Positions 33,748 to 42,436 of a DNA stretch of 64,000 nt are shown piece by piece. The stretch covers positions 1,751,285-1,815,284 of the forward strand of contig NZ_KB912877.1 of the NCBI RefSeq assembly GCF_000383855.1, in the 5' to 3' direction. The DNA is from Methylobacter marinus A45 (GTDB taxonomy: Bacteria; Pseudomonadota; Gammaproteobacteria; Methylococcales; Methylomonadaceae). Below the pieces are notes generated by a model. That model was given only the letters and a program-made list of their open reading frames with translations. It ran no database searches and was not told the origin of the DNA. The position numbers and the translations under genes were made by a program. Each line of letters opens with the position of its first letter. Positions within the stretch are counted from its first letter, which is position 1.

Positions 33748-34290
33748 TTGCAAAAACCAGTCTTTACGCCCTTGAAACTATCCAGCCTGCTTGACAAGAC
33801 AGCCCGCTTGTTCCGTAAACAAGCGATCACCCGGCCACCGGATCAGCATTATGAAACCGACCGGCAAATGCTGATCCGGATCGCGCGGCAGTTTGCGCTG
33901 CTGTTTATCGTGATCTTGCTGCTCGACGAGATACTGGAGTTCGTTATTGAAGTCCTGCACTTTATTTTCGAACTGCTGCATCTGTTTATCGAGGCCATCG
34001 AAGAATTTGTCGAGTCAGTTCTGGAGCTCCTTCTGAATACCGGGCACCACGCCAGCGAAACCATCATCGTCAATACGGTGCTGGTCGTCATGATATATGG
34101 ACTGTATCGCTTCTATCGCGCCTGGCCGCGCCTGTATCGCCGCTCAAAAAGAAACCGGCTGGCGGCCTGGCTGCGCTATAAAAGACGTAAGGCCCGCCAC
34201 TGGCGCGCACGGCCCCGGAACCAAAAAATAAAACTGATCGCGGCTTATACCGCCGGCACCGCTTTGCTGGTGTTCTGGCTGACGCTGTAA
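33748..34290 (+). CDS. Hypothetical membrane protein with acidic amphipathic helix
   Basis: This is a 180-residue protein if it starts at TTG 33748. A shorter form from ATG 33868 (140 residues) is equally possible, and neither has a good Shine-Dalgarno sequence. The centre is unusual: a membrane segment (ALLFIVILLLDEILEFVIEV) runs into a long helix alternating Leu/Ile/Phe with Glu. A second membrane segment, a very basic stretch (RRSKRNRLAAWLRYKRRKAR) and a final membrane helix follow. It may sense or bind membranes. I do not recognise the family. Confidence 0.55.
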   Translation: MQKPVFTPLKLSSLLDKTARLFRKQAITRPPDQHYETDRQMLIRIARQFALLFIVILLLDEILEFVIEVLHFIFELLHLFIEAIEEFVESVLELLLNTGHHASETIIVNTVLVVMIYGLYRFYRAWPRLYRRSKRNRLAAWLRYKRRKARHWRARPRNQKIKLIAAYTAGTALLVFWLTL

Positions 34291-34433
34291 TTGCCAACCT
34301 GTTTCCCAACCACTTTCAAACCCCATCATGAACCATAAACACTACCCGCCTTAGTCTTCATACTATTGCTCTTACACTCATTCATCAAACGACGGCACGG
34401 GCCGTCAACCCTTTATGTATAGACAGGAACACT

Positions 34434-35927
34434 ATGCTCTTTTTATCGAAAAAACAGGACTGGCTGGGTAACATCCGCGGCGATCTGCTGGCCGGCACGG
34501 TCGTCGCACTGGCGCTGATCCCCGAGGCCATCGCCTTTTCCATCATTGCCGGCGTGGACCCTAAGGTCGGACTCTACGCCTCGTTCTGCATCGCGGTCAT
34601 TACCGCCTTCGTCGGCGGCCGGCCCGGCATGATCTCGGCCGCGACCGGCGCGATGGCGCTGCTGATGGTGACCCTGGTCAAGGAGCACGGCCTGCAATAC
34701 TTACTGGCGGCAACCCTGCTGACCGGCGTGCTGCAAATCATCGGTGGCTATCTGAAAATCGGCAGCCTGATGAGTTTTGTCTCGCGCTCGGTCGTGACCG
34801 GTTTCGTCAATGCCCTGGCGATCCTGATCTTTATGGCGCAGCTGCCGGAATTGACCCACGTCACCTGGCACGTCTACGCCATGACGGCGGCGGGCCTGGC
34901 GATCATTTATTTGTTTCCCTACCTGCCGGTAATCGGCAAGTCGGTGCCTTCGCCGCTGGTCTGCATTGTCGTTTTGACCGGTGTCGCCATCTATCTGAAC
35001 CTGGACATCCGCACGGTCGGTGACATGGGCCAGCTGCCTGACGCCCTGCCGGTGTTTTTGTGGCCCGAGGTGCCGCTGACGCTGGAAACCCTGCAGATCG
35101 TTTTCCCTTATTCGGCCGGACTCGCCATGGTCGGCCTGCTGGAGTCGCTGATGACCGCGACCATCGTCGACGATCTGACCGACACGCCCAGCGACAAGAA
35201 TCGCGAATGCAAGGGCCAGGGCCTGGCCAATATCGGCGCGGGGCTTTTGGGCGGCATGGCCGGCTGCGCGATGATCGGCCAGTCCGTGATCAATATCAAA
35301 TCCGGCGGACGCGGGCGTTTGTCGACGCTGACGGCGGGCACCTTCCTGCTGATCATGGTGGTGTTCCTGGATGCCTGGATATCGCTGATACCGATGGCGG
35401 CGCTGGTGTCGGTCATGATCATGGTCTCGATCGGCACCTTCAGCTGGCGTTCCATCGTCAACCTGAAACAACACCCTCTGTCCACCAACATCGTCATGGT
35501 GGCGACCGTGATTGTCGTGGTCTGGACCCATAACCTGGCGGCCGGCGTGTTCGTCGGCGTGCTGCTGGCGTCCTTGTTCTTCGCCAACAAGATCAGCCAC
35601 TTCATGTATGTCGATTCGGAACTGGACGAAGAGAGCCATACACGCACCTACCATGTGATCGGCCAGGTTTTCTTTAACTCGGCCGACAAATTCTGCGCGG
35701 CATTCGACTTCAAGGAAGCCGTCGACAAGGTCGTGATCGATTTGCACCGCGCGCATTTTTGGGATATCTCTGCGGTCTCGGCGCTGGACAAGGTGGTCAT
35801 TAAATTCCGGCGCGAAGGCGCGGATGTGGAAATGATCGGTCTGAACGAAGCCAGCACGACAATCATCGACCGCTTCGGCATCTACGATAAACCCGAAGAA
35901 ATAGAAAAAATCATGGGAGGTCATTAA
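34434..35927 (+). CDS. SulP-family anion transporter with STAS domain
   Basis: The 497-residue protein has the SulP core: [36 protein letters not shown] at the N-terminus, [13 protein letters not shown] and [28 protein letters not shown] shortened C-terminal STAS domain follows ([22 protein letters not shown]). SulP proteins move sulfate, bicarbonate or other anions. The BicA-like bicarbonate group is plausible because sulfate uptake is already served by the Cys system, but the substrate is not readable. The stop overlaps the start of the universal stress gene (TAATG). Confidence 0.9.
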   Translation: MLFLSKKQDWLGNIRGDLLAGTVVALALIPEAIAFSIIAGVDPKVGLYASFCIAVITAFVGGRPGMISAATGAMALLMVTLVKEHGLQYLLAATLLTGVLQIIGGYLKIGSLMSFVSRSVVTGFVNALAILIFMAQLPELTHVTWHVYAMTAAGLAIIYLFPYLPVIGKSVPSPLVCIVVLTGVAIYLNLDIRTVGDMGQLPDALPVFLWPEVPLTLETLQIVFPYSAGLAMVGLLESLMTATIVDDLTDTPSDKNRECKGQGLANIGAGLLGGMAGCAMIGQSVINIKSGGRGRLSTLTAGTFLLIMVVFLDAWISLIPMAALVSVMIMVSIGTFSWRSIVNLKQHPLSTNIVMVATVIVVVWTHNLAAGVFVGVLLASLFFANKISHFMYVDSELDEESHTRTYHVIGQVFFNSADKFCAAFDFKEAVDKVVIDLHRAHFWDISAVSALDKVVIKFRREGADVEMIGLNEASTTIIDRFGIYDKPEEIEKIMGGH

Positions 35928-36796
35928 TGAATACTGATAGCAACAGGGTTTTGGCATGCATCGACGGTTCGGCGCTCACTGAGGCGGTCTGCGATTACGC
36001 GGCCTGGATCGCCCAGCGCGTCGATGCGCCGCTGAAGCTGCTGCATACGATCGATCATCATCCCGAGACGGCGCCGACCTCGGATCTGTCCGGCAACATC
36101 GGCCTGGACAGCCGCGATCATCTGCTGGAGGAGATCATCAGCCTCGAGCAGCAGCGCAGCAAGTTACGGCTGCAACAAGGCAAGCTGTTGCTGCAGACGG
36201 CCAGGGAGCGTGTCATGCGGGCCGGCATCGCCGAGCCCCTGACCAATCAGCGCCACGGCAGCCTGGTCGAGTCGCTGATCGAACTCGAGGACAGCATGCG
36301 CGTGCTGGTCATCGGCCTGCGCGGCAAAGTACACGAGAACCAGCCCGACAAGATAGGCGCCAAGCTCGAATCCATCATCCGCTCGCTGCATAAGCCGATC
36401 CTGGTCGTCAACCAGGCATTCAAGGCGCCGCAGCGCATCATGCTCGCCTATGACGGGAGCAAGGCGGCCGAGAAAGCCGTCGACATGGTCGCGACCAGCC
36501 CCTTGTACAAAGGCATGGTCTGCCATCTGGTGTACGTCAGCAAGGACGAGAACGGCAAGGGGCAACTGCTCGATCTGGTCGCCAACAAGCTCAGGCAGGC
36601 CGGCGATATCGAAGTCATCGCCAAGAAACTGACCGGCAAGCCCGATCAGGTGCTGTTCGAGTACCAGGAGACCCATGACCTCGACATGACGGTCATGGGC
36701 GCGTTCAGCCATACCCGCCTCCACGACCTGCTGCTGGGCAGTTTTACGACCAGGATGCTGCTGAACAGCAAAAAGCCGCTGTTGTTGCTCAGGTAA
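35927..36796 (+). CDS. Universal stress protein with two tandem Usp domains
   Basis: The 289-residue protein has two Usp folds. The first starts RVLACIDGSALTEAVCDYAAWIAQR and the second RIMLAYDGSKAAEKAVDMVATS. The second ends with the ATP-binding pattern MGAFSHTRLHDLLLGSFT (G-2-G-9-G-S/T type). The first domain is less conserved in that loop. Translation is coupled to the SulP gene by a one-base overlap, so it probably regulates or supports that transporter. The overlap with a transporter is common for Usp proteins. Confidence 0.92.
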   Translation: MNTDSNRVLACIDGSALTEAVCDYAAWIAQRVDAPLKLLHTIDHHPETAPTSDLSGNIGLDSRDHLLEEIISLEQQRSKLRLQQGKLLLQTARERVMRAGIAEPLTNQRHGSLVESLIELEDSMRVLVIGLRGKVHENQPDKIGAKLESIIRSLHKPILVVNQAFKAPQRIMLAYDGSKAAEKAVDMVATSPLYKGMVCHLVYVSKDENGKGQLLDLVANKLRQAGDIEVIAKKLTGKPDQVLFEYQETHDLDMTVMGAFSHTRLHDLLLGSFTTRMLLNSKKPLLLLR

Positions 36797-36847
36797 GATC
36801 CTCTGGCAATTTCTCGTACGGCAGGTCCATTTCCAATTCCGGGTAAC

Positions 36848-36959
36848 GTAGGGCCGGACCTGCGTGTCCGCCCTGTGTCCGGTGCACGACGGGTTATCGG
36901 GAAACCATTGACCGGGGGTGAACCGTTGGGCAAGGGCGAACACATAGGTTCGCCCCTAC
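36848..36959. repeat. Repeat family A copy 6
   Basis: This is a complete element from GTAGGGCCGGACCTGCGTGT to AGGTTCGCCCCTAC. It is preceded by GGCAGGTCCATTTCCAATTC, which recurs before copy 7, 146 bases on. Confidence 0.9.
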
Positions 36960-36995
36960 GCGACCGGCAGGCCATTTCCAATTCCGGAATGAACC

Positions 36996-37085
36996 GTAGG
37001 GGCGGACCTGCGTGTCCGCCCTGTGTCCGGTGCACGACGGGTTATCGGCGAACCATTGGCCGAGGGTGAACCGTTGGGTTGGGCA
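36996..37085. repeat. Repeat family A copy 7, truncated
   Basis: GTAGGGGCGGACCTGCGTGT opens the copy, which breaks off after CCGTTGGGTTGGGCAAAAT. With its flank it is a tandem duplicate of copy 6. The rest of 36797-37161 shows no gene. Confidence 0.85.
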
Positions 37086-37161
37086 AAATGTTACCGAAAC
37101 AACCGTCAGGCCCCTGTCGTTTGGCGGTTGAAGAAATGATGCGAATTACAGCCATGTTCCG

Positions 37162-37803
37162 TCATCCCGACCAAGATTTCTGCAACAAAATCACATCGTT
37201 ACCAACAAAATCGACCTGACACCCTGTCTGACTCGCCCACCAGATAAAGGTCTCGCGCGAGAAAAAGCACACATGGGTGGGATCCTGTTTGTAGTGCCAG
37301 CGGCTGAAGGCCGCCTGGTCGATGACCATTTTCGTCATCAACCCCAGCCAGCCGCCCGGCCGCAGCAGCGCCAGCAGTGTGGTCAGGGTCTCGCCGGGCA
37401 TGAACAGATGCTCCGCCACTTCGCTGGCGGTAATGAAATCGTAGCGCTGGCGCAGTAACGCTGTGTCGGCGGCATAGTAGGGATCGAAGATCGCCATGTC
37501 ATAGCCCGCCTCGCTAAACATCAGCGACAGCGTCGGCCCCGGGCCGCTGCCGAAGTCAAGGCCTTGCGCCGGCGCCGGCACCCGCTCGCGCATCGGGATG
37601 AAGACCCGCGACAGGAAGCGGCGGTAGCCGGCGTCGCGCGGATCGTTCCTGTGCAGATCGTAGTACGCCTTCTCCGCCTCCGGCGACAGGCGATACTGCG
37701 GCGGCACGAAAACCAGCCGGCAGCGGTTGCATTGGTGATAGGCGCGGCGCGCATCCTGATGATAAAAAACGCTGCAGTCGTGCCGGCACAGTGGACAATG
37801 CAT
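37162..37803 (-). CDS. Class I SAM-dependent methyltransferase with N-terminal zinc ribbon
   Basis: The 213-residue protein starts with a zinc-ribbon-like knuckle (CPLCRHDCSVFY, then CNRCRLVF). A methyltransferase domain follows with motif I LDFGSGPGP, motif II MAIFDPYY and a post-motif DFITASEVAEHLFMPGETL. A C-terminal strand pair (WHYKQDPTHVCFFSRETF) is typical of this small family. The substrate is unknown. It stands alone, in the minus direction, between repeat-rich gaps. Confidence 0.88.
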   Translation of the reverse strand: MHCPLCRHDCSVFYHQDARRAYHQCNRCRLVFVPPQYRLSPEAEKAYYDLHRNDPRDAGYRRFLSRVFIPMRERVPAPAQGLDFGSGPGPTLSLMFSEAGYDMAIFDPYYAADTALLRQRYDFITASEVAEHLFMPGETLTTLLALLRPGGWLGLMTKMVIDQAAFSRWHYKQDPTHVCFFSRETFIWWASQTGCQVDFVGNDVILLQKSWSG

Positions 37804-37929
37804 GGTTTATGCTCCTAAACAGTGGTTCGGGGCGGCATTATGCGTCATTTTCCGCAACCAGTCCTTCAGGCTGGGGCGGATACCCCCTTGTTTGTCCGCC
37901 ACCCGTTTCTGGATGTCGATCATATCACT

Positions 37930-37995
37930 CACGCGCGAGCGATGCGCTTCACTGTATCGTCCGGAGCGCCTGCTTTGGGCCAGCTCATCCTGCCG
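37930..37995. repeat. Partial repeat family C copy 3
   Basis: GCGCGAGCGATGCGCTTCAC is the inverse of the GTGAAGCGCATCGCTCGCG core of family C. The element is truncated on both sides. Confidence 0.5.
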
Positions 37996-38089
37996 AAGCG
38001 CAAGTCCAATGCCCTTCCATTTCACGCTAATGCCCATTAGAATGCGCCCCCTTGCGTCATTCAAGATTCATGCATAAGGAAAACCGCTT

Positions 38090-38965
38090 TTGGAAATTTT
38101 TTTCGTTTTCGGCCGGCTGGTGCTGTCGTCGGTGTCCAACGTCTTTCAGAAACAGCTGTCGCATCACGGCCTGCATCCCTTTTACATCGTCGCCACCACC
38201 TATGCCGTGCTGGCTCTTCTCTCTCTGCCATTCCTTTTCAGCGCCGGATTTTCCCATCTGACTCCGCCGTTCTGGATCAATGTGCTGCTGGCGTCCCTGT
38301 TCGATGTCGGCGGCTGGATGTTTCTGGTGATGTCCCTGTCCAGGACCGACCTGTCGGTGTTCGGTCCGCTCAATGCCTACAAAGTCATCATATCCATGCT
38401 GCTGGCGCTCGTTTTTCTGGGCGAGGTGCCGACCGCGCAAGGCTTTGCCGGCATCCTGATTATCGTCGCCGGCAGCTTTCTGCTGCTGCCGCCGTCGGCC
38501 GGCACGGCGCAGGACCGGCTCGCCCGGCTATGGCGCGATCGCGGCGTGCAGGCCCGGTTCCTGTCCATTTTGCTGTTTTCGATCGGCACGATTTTTCTGA
38601 AAGACTCGCTCGAGCATTCCGGCCCGTTGGAGACGCTGATCTTCTGGTCATTGTTCGGATTGCCGCTGATCCTTTTGGCCAACAGGTTCCTGACCACGGA
38701 ACGGCTGGCGGACAACATCAGGAATTCGCAGCCGCATGTCCTGCCGATCACGGCCGTCGGCCTGACGGTATTCGTCATGCAATACCTGACGCTGGTGCTG
38801 ATGTCGCAAATGCTGATTGCCTATACGCTGGCCTTGTTTCAGCTCGGCATGCTGCTGCAGGTCTTCCTCGGCTACCGGATCTTCAACGAGCCGGATCTGC
38901 TGCGCAGACTGGCGGCGAGCCTGGTCATGATCGCGGGAAGCCTGCTGGTGCTGCAGGTCAATTGA
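38090..38965 (+). CDS. EamA/DMT-family transporter
   Basis: The 291-residue protein has about ten membrane helices in two EamA-like halves. The first ends with GPLNAYKVIISMLLALVFLGEVPTAQGFAGILIIVAGSFLLL, and the second with MLIAYTLALFQLGMLLQVFLGYRIFNE. A cytoplasmic link (AGTAQDRLARLWRDRG) joins them. It probably exports a metabolite or sugar. The start is TTG at 38090 with an AAGGA Shine-Dalgarno sequence nine bases ahead; no nearer ATG would keep the first helix. Confidence 0.88.
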   Translation: MEIFFVFGRLVLSSVSNVFQKQLSHHGLHPFYIVATTYAVLALLSLPFLFSAGFSHLTPPFWINVLLASLFDVGGWMFLVMSLSRTDLSVFGPLNAYKVIISMLLALVFLGEVPTAQGFAGILIIVAGSFLLLPPSAGTAQDRLARLWRDRGVQARFLSILLFSIGTIFLKDSLEHSGPLETLIFWSLFGLPLILLANRFLTTERLADNIRNSQPHVLPITAVGLTVFVMQYLTLVLMSQMLIAYTLALFQLGMLLQVFLGYRIFNEPDLLRRLAASLVMIAGSLLVLQVN

Positions 38966-39055
38966 CCTGCTCCGGCCTGAAAACTGCCTGTGAATGATTC
39001 CGGCTTTCAGGTGTCAAAAAATCGTTTAACGCACCGAACCAGAACGGGTATCAAC

Positions 39056-40279
39056 ATGGAACAACTGAAAATTGACCTACACAGCACAGTGACGGCCTTG
39101 AGCAGTTCACTGGATCTGGTCGGCATCGACGAAGTCAAGCACGGCAAGCGCGTCGCGATCATGGCCAAGAACGTGGCCCGGGAACTGGGCTGGAGCAAGG
39201 CCGACTGCCTGACGCTGATGCACGCCGGCATGCTGCACGACTGCGGCGTCTCCCGGGTGCAGGAGCACCGCCTTATATCCGAAACCCTGGAGTGGGACGG
39301 CGCGGAGGCGCATTGTATCCGCGCCGACGCCTACTTACGGGCCTGCGCGCCGCTGGCCCATCTGGCCGTCGACATCCGCTACCATCATACGCGCTGGGAG
39401 AAATTGCAGAGCTTGCCTCTGAATGAAACCACGCGCCTGCGCTCGAACCTGATCTATCTTGCCGACCGCGCCGACACGCTGCAACTGCCTTTTATCGGCA
39501 GCGAACAGATCCTGCTGGAGTACCCGGCCATCGTCGACTATGCCAGAAAGCAGGCCGGCCGCATGTTCGCGCCCGAACTGGTCGAAGCCTTCGCCCATGC
39601 CGCCGACGAGGAAGCCTTCTGGCTGTCCATGGACCCTGAATATCTGGACGAGGAACTGGCCGAGTTCAGCAGCCATCAGACTCAGATTACGCTGAATATG
39701 GATGAACTGCGCGCACTGGCGCTGCTGTTCTCGCGCATCGTCGACGCCAAAAGCCACTACACCGAGGAACACTCCGAGCGCGTCGCCAAGATCGCGCGCT
39801 ACCTGGCCGAACAGCTGGGCAGGACGGGACCGGTGCTGGACCTGATCGAAATCGCGGGCCTGCTGCACGACATCGGCAAGCTGCGCGTCGACGAGGCCAT
39901 TATCGAAAAGCCGGGGCCGCTGACCGATCGGGAATACGCCTGCATCCGCCGGCACAGCTATGACACTTATCGGATTCTGCGGCGCGTATTCGGCCACACG
40001 CCGATACCGGTCTGGGCCGGCTATCACCATGAAAATCTGCTCGGCCTGGGCTATCCGTTCAAGCGCGCGCCCAAAGAGATCCATCTGGAAGCGCGCATCG
40101 TCAGCGTCGCCGATATTTTTCAGGCGTTCGCGCAGCACCGCTCCTACCGCGGCCGGCTGGCGAAGGATGAAATCATCGGGCATTTGCAGGCACTCGTCGC
40201 GCAAGGCCGGCTCGATGCGCAGGTCGTCGGCGCGCTGATCGACCATGCCGACGAATGCTACCGGCTGGCGACAGCTTGA
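39056..40279 (+). CDS. HD-GYP domain protein with two HD modules
   Basis: The 407-residue protein has a first HD-like domain (HGKRVAIMAKNVARELGW...MLHDCGV) and a second full HD-GYP domain (HSERVAKIARYLAEQLG; LLHDIGKL; GYHHENLLGLGYP; SVADIFQAF). Metal-binding His and HD pairs are intact in the second. HD-GYP proteins degrade c-di-GMP; the usual HHExxDGxGYP has Leu in place of the Asp here. Start 39056 (MEQLKIDL) was chosen over GTG 38990 because the domain begins soon after and the longer N-terminus lacks family similarity. It may act with the degenerate EAL protein in the same signalling network; that is inference. Confidence 0.85.
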   Translation: MEQLKIDLHSTVTALSSSLDLVGIDEVKHGKRVAIMAKNVARELGWSKADCLTLMHAGMLHDCGVSRVQEHRLISETLEWDGAEAHCIRADAYLRACAPLAHLAVDIRYHHTRWEKLQSLPLNETTRLRSNLIYLADRADTLQLPFIGSEQILLEYPAIVDYARKQAGRMFAPELVEAFAHAADEEAFWLSMDPEYLDEELAEFSSHQTQITLNMDELRALALLFSRIVDAKSHYTEEHSERVAKIARYLAEQLGRTGPVLDLIEIAGLLHDIGKLRVDEAIIEKPGPLTDREYACIRRHSYDTYRILRRVFGHTPIPVWAGYHHENLLGLGYPFKRAPKEIHLEARIVSVADIFQAFAQHRSYRGRLAKDEIIGHLQALVAQGRLDAQVVGALIDHADECYRLATA

Positions 40280-40283
40280 GCCT

Positions 40284-40898
40284 TCAGCCGGAATCCGCCT
40301 GCCTGCTCAGCACCAGCAGACGGTTGTTGGCCGGCATCGCGACATCGTCCACCAGCTGCAACCCGATCGAGGCCGCCAAAGCCGTGACCGCTTCGAAATC
40401 CCGGATGCCGCTGAGCGGGTCCCTGCTCTTCAGCCACTGGTCGAACCGGGCGTTGCTGTCGCTGGTGTAACGGCCTTGATAGTTGAAAGGCCCGTAAATG
40501 CATACCGGCGCGTCCGGGGCCAGGTATTGGCCCAGGCGGTCAAAGAAAACCTGAACCTGCCGCCAGCTCATGATGTGCAGCGTATTGGCCGTGAACAGCG
40601 CCTCGATACGAGTGCACGGCCATGCGGCATCGGTCACGTCGAGGATCAGCGGCGGCCTCAGATTCGCCAGCCCTGCCGCCTGCCGCCACAGTTCGATGCC
40701 GGCGATATTCTCCTGCCGGTCGGTCGGCTGCCAGTTGACATGCGGCAGCTGCCCGGCAAAATAGCAGGCGTGCTGCCCCGTGCCGCTGCCGATTTCCCAG
40801 ACCGTAAGCGGCCGGCTGAAAACAGGGCGGATCACCCGAAGAATGGGGTCTTTATTGTTCTCGCAAGCTTGGGAAAAGGGTCTGTTGGTCATGGCCAT
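40284..40898 (-). CDS. DUF938 methyltransferase-like protein
   Basis: The 204-residue protein has the DUF938 opening FSQACENNKDPILRVIRPVF, SAM motif I WEIGSGTGQHACYFA, motif II WQPTDRQEN and the family segment FTANTLHIMSWRQVQVFF with YGPFNYQGRYTSDSNARFD. It is a single-domain SAM-dependent methyltransferase of unknown substrate. It is convergent with the HD-GYP gene, with only 4 bases between the stops, and divergent from the FemAB-like gene. Confidence 0.88.
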   Translation of the reverse strand: MAMTNRPFSQACENNKDPILRVIRPVFSRPLTVWEIGSGTGQHACYFAGQLPHVNWQPTDRQENIAGIELWRQAAGLANLRPPLILDVTDAAWPCTRIEALFTANTLHIMSWRQVQVFFDRLGQYLAPDAPVCIYGPFNYQGRYTSDSNARFDQWLKSRDPLSGIRDFEAVTALAASIGLQLVDDVAMPANNRLLVLSRQADSG

Positions 40899-41041
40899 TC
40901 AAAGGATTTGTTCACCTGCCAATGATAAGTTTTTTGGACGCTTCATGGAACCCGGAGCAATAAAACTCAGCCGATAGTTGTAGAATTTAATCCGCTGTTT
41001 AATGATACCCTGCTACTAATTCATCTGATTCATCGCTAAAA

Positions 41042-42175
41042 ATGGACGTAAAACCGATCACCAGCATGGCGCAAGTCGATGCCGGAACCTGGAACCGGCT
41101 GGCCGGGGACGGCTATCCATTTCTGCGCCACGAATTCTTGCTGGCACTGGAGCAGAGCGGCTGCGCGGCGGCCGAAACCGGCTGGTCGCCGCATCATTTG
41201 CTGGTGCTGCGGAATGATGTGCCGCGGGCCTGCATGCCGCTGTACCTGAAGACGCACTCGCGCGGCGAATATGTGTTCGACCAGCAGTGGGCGCACGCCT
41301 ATCAGCAGTGCGGCCTGAATTATTACCCGAAATGGCTGACCGCGATTCCGTTCACGCCCTGCCAGGGGCCGCGCATGATGGTCGATGAATCGGCCGATGC
41401 GCAGGAAGTCACGCGCCTGCTGGTTGCCTTCATCAAGCAGTTATCCGAACAGAACGGCATCTCCTCCTGGCATTGCCTGTTTCCCGAGCCAGAGCAGGCG
41501 CAATGGCTGCGCGACCAGGGATTGAGCCTGCGCGAAAGCGTGCAGTTTCACTGGCTCAACCGGGGCTACCGCGATTTCGATGACTTCCTGCAAACCTTCA
41601 GTTCAAGCAAGCGCAAGATGATCAAGCGCGAGCGCCGGCGGGTCTGCGAACAAGGCATCGAGCTGCGCCGGCTCAGCGGCCGTGAAGTCAGTCCGGCGCA
41701 GTGGCAGGCGTTCTTTCAGTTCTACACGATGACCTATCTGAAAAACGGCATGTCACCCTACCTGAACCTGGCCTTTTTCGAGCAGCTGGCGGCGACGATG
41801 GGCGAAAAGTTGCTGCTGGTGCTGGCGGTCAAGGACGATCAATACGTCGGCGCGGCATTGAGCGTGATCGGCGCCGATACGCTCTACGGCCGCTATTGGG
41901 GCTGCTATGAAGAATACAACAACCTGCATTTCGAAGCCTGTTACTATCAGGGGCTGGAATATTGCATCGCGCACGGCCTGAAGCGCTTCGACTCCGGCGC
42001 CCAGGGCGAACATAAAATCGCTCGGGGATTCGAGCCGGTCACGACCTGTTCGGCGCATTGGCTCAAGGATGCCGAATTTGCCAGGGCCGTGGAACATTTT
42101 CTGCATGAAGAACGACAAGCCGTGGCGCTTTATAAGCAGGATGCGGCGACCTATCTGCCGTTTAAAAAAGACTAG
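41042..42175 (+). CDS. GNAT/FemAB-like acyltransferase (peptidogalycan family)
   Basis: The 377-residue protein matches the DUF482 group. It opens with AGDGYPFLRHEFLLALEQSGC and continues with LYLKTHSRGEYVFDQQWAHAYQ and FSSSKRKMIKRERRRV. The C-terminal GNAT-like half has GAALSVIGADTLYGRYWGCYEEYNNLHFEACYYQGLEYCI and GAQGEHKIARGFEP. It is predicted to transfer an amino-acyl or acyl group in envelope or lipid synthesis; the substrate is unknown. It lies upstream of rubredoxin with a 67-base gap. Confidence 0.85.
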   Translation: MDVKPITSMAQVDAGTWNRLAGDGYPFLRHEFLLALEQSGCAAAETGWSPHHLLVLRNDVPRACMPLYLKTHSRGEYVFDQQWAHAYQQCGLNYYPKWLTAIPFTPCQGPRMMVDESADAQEVTRLLVAFIKQLSEQNGISSWHCLFPEPEQAQWLRDQGLSLRESVQFHWLNRGYRDFDDFLQTFSSSKRKMIKRERRRVCEQGIELRRLSGREVSPAQWQAFFQFYTMTYLKNGMSPYLNLAFFEQLAATMGEKLLLVLAVKDDQYVGAALSVIGADTLYGRYWGCYEEYNNLHFEACYYQGLEYCIAHGLKRFDSGAQGEHKIARGFEPVTTCSAHWLKDAEFARAVEHFLHEERQAVALYKQDAATYLPFKKD

Positions 42176-42242
42176 TTAAAACTAAAAAAGATCTGTTACA
42201 GTCAGAAATAATTGTTTTTTAACCAGCACGAGAGGAGCGTTT

Positions 42243-42413
42243 ATGTCCGACTTTAAAAAATACCGGTGCAGCGTTTGCGGTCATATCTATGATGAAGCGG
42301 AAGGCGATTTCGATACAGGCATAGAGCCGGGGACGCGCTTTGAGGACATACCCGACGACTGGCGCTGTCCTGAATGCGGCGCCGAGAAAAGCGCTTATGA
42401 GTTGATGGAATAA
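42243..42413 (+). CDS. Rubredoxin
   Basis: The 56-residue protein has both iron-binding knuckles, [15 protein letters not shown] and [16 protein letters not shown], so the Cys-x2-Cys pairs that hold one iron are complete. [11 protein letters not shown] is the typical link. It carries single electrons at low potential in the cytoplasm. A GAGGAG Shine-Dalgarno sequence precedes it. The reductase-like gene 23 bases downstream is its probable electron source, and the cobalamin genes follow. Confidence 0.97.
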   Translation: MSDFKKYRCSVCGHIYDEAEGDFDTGIEPGTRFEDIPDDWRCPECGAEKSAYELME

Positions 42414-42436
42414 TCCCGTACCTTAAAGAGAACCGT

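Noticed and set aside
34701-35957. Minus-strand frame opposite the SulP gene
   Set aside because: The His/Gln/Asp-rich product is an antisense artefact; the SulP frame has all family motifs.
37807-38064. Minus-strand 85-codon frame
   Set aside because: It covers a partial family C repeat and shows no family similarity or ribosome binding site.
42176-42242. Cobalamin riboswitch ahead of the B12 genes
   Set aside because: No B12-box-like sequence or characteristic leader was seen upstream of rubredoxin, bluB or cobT.
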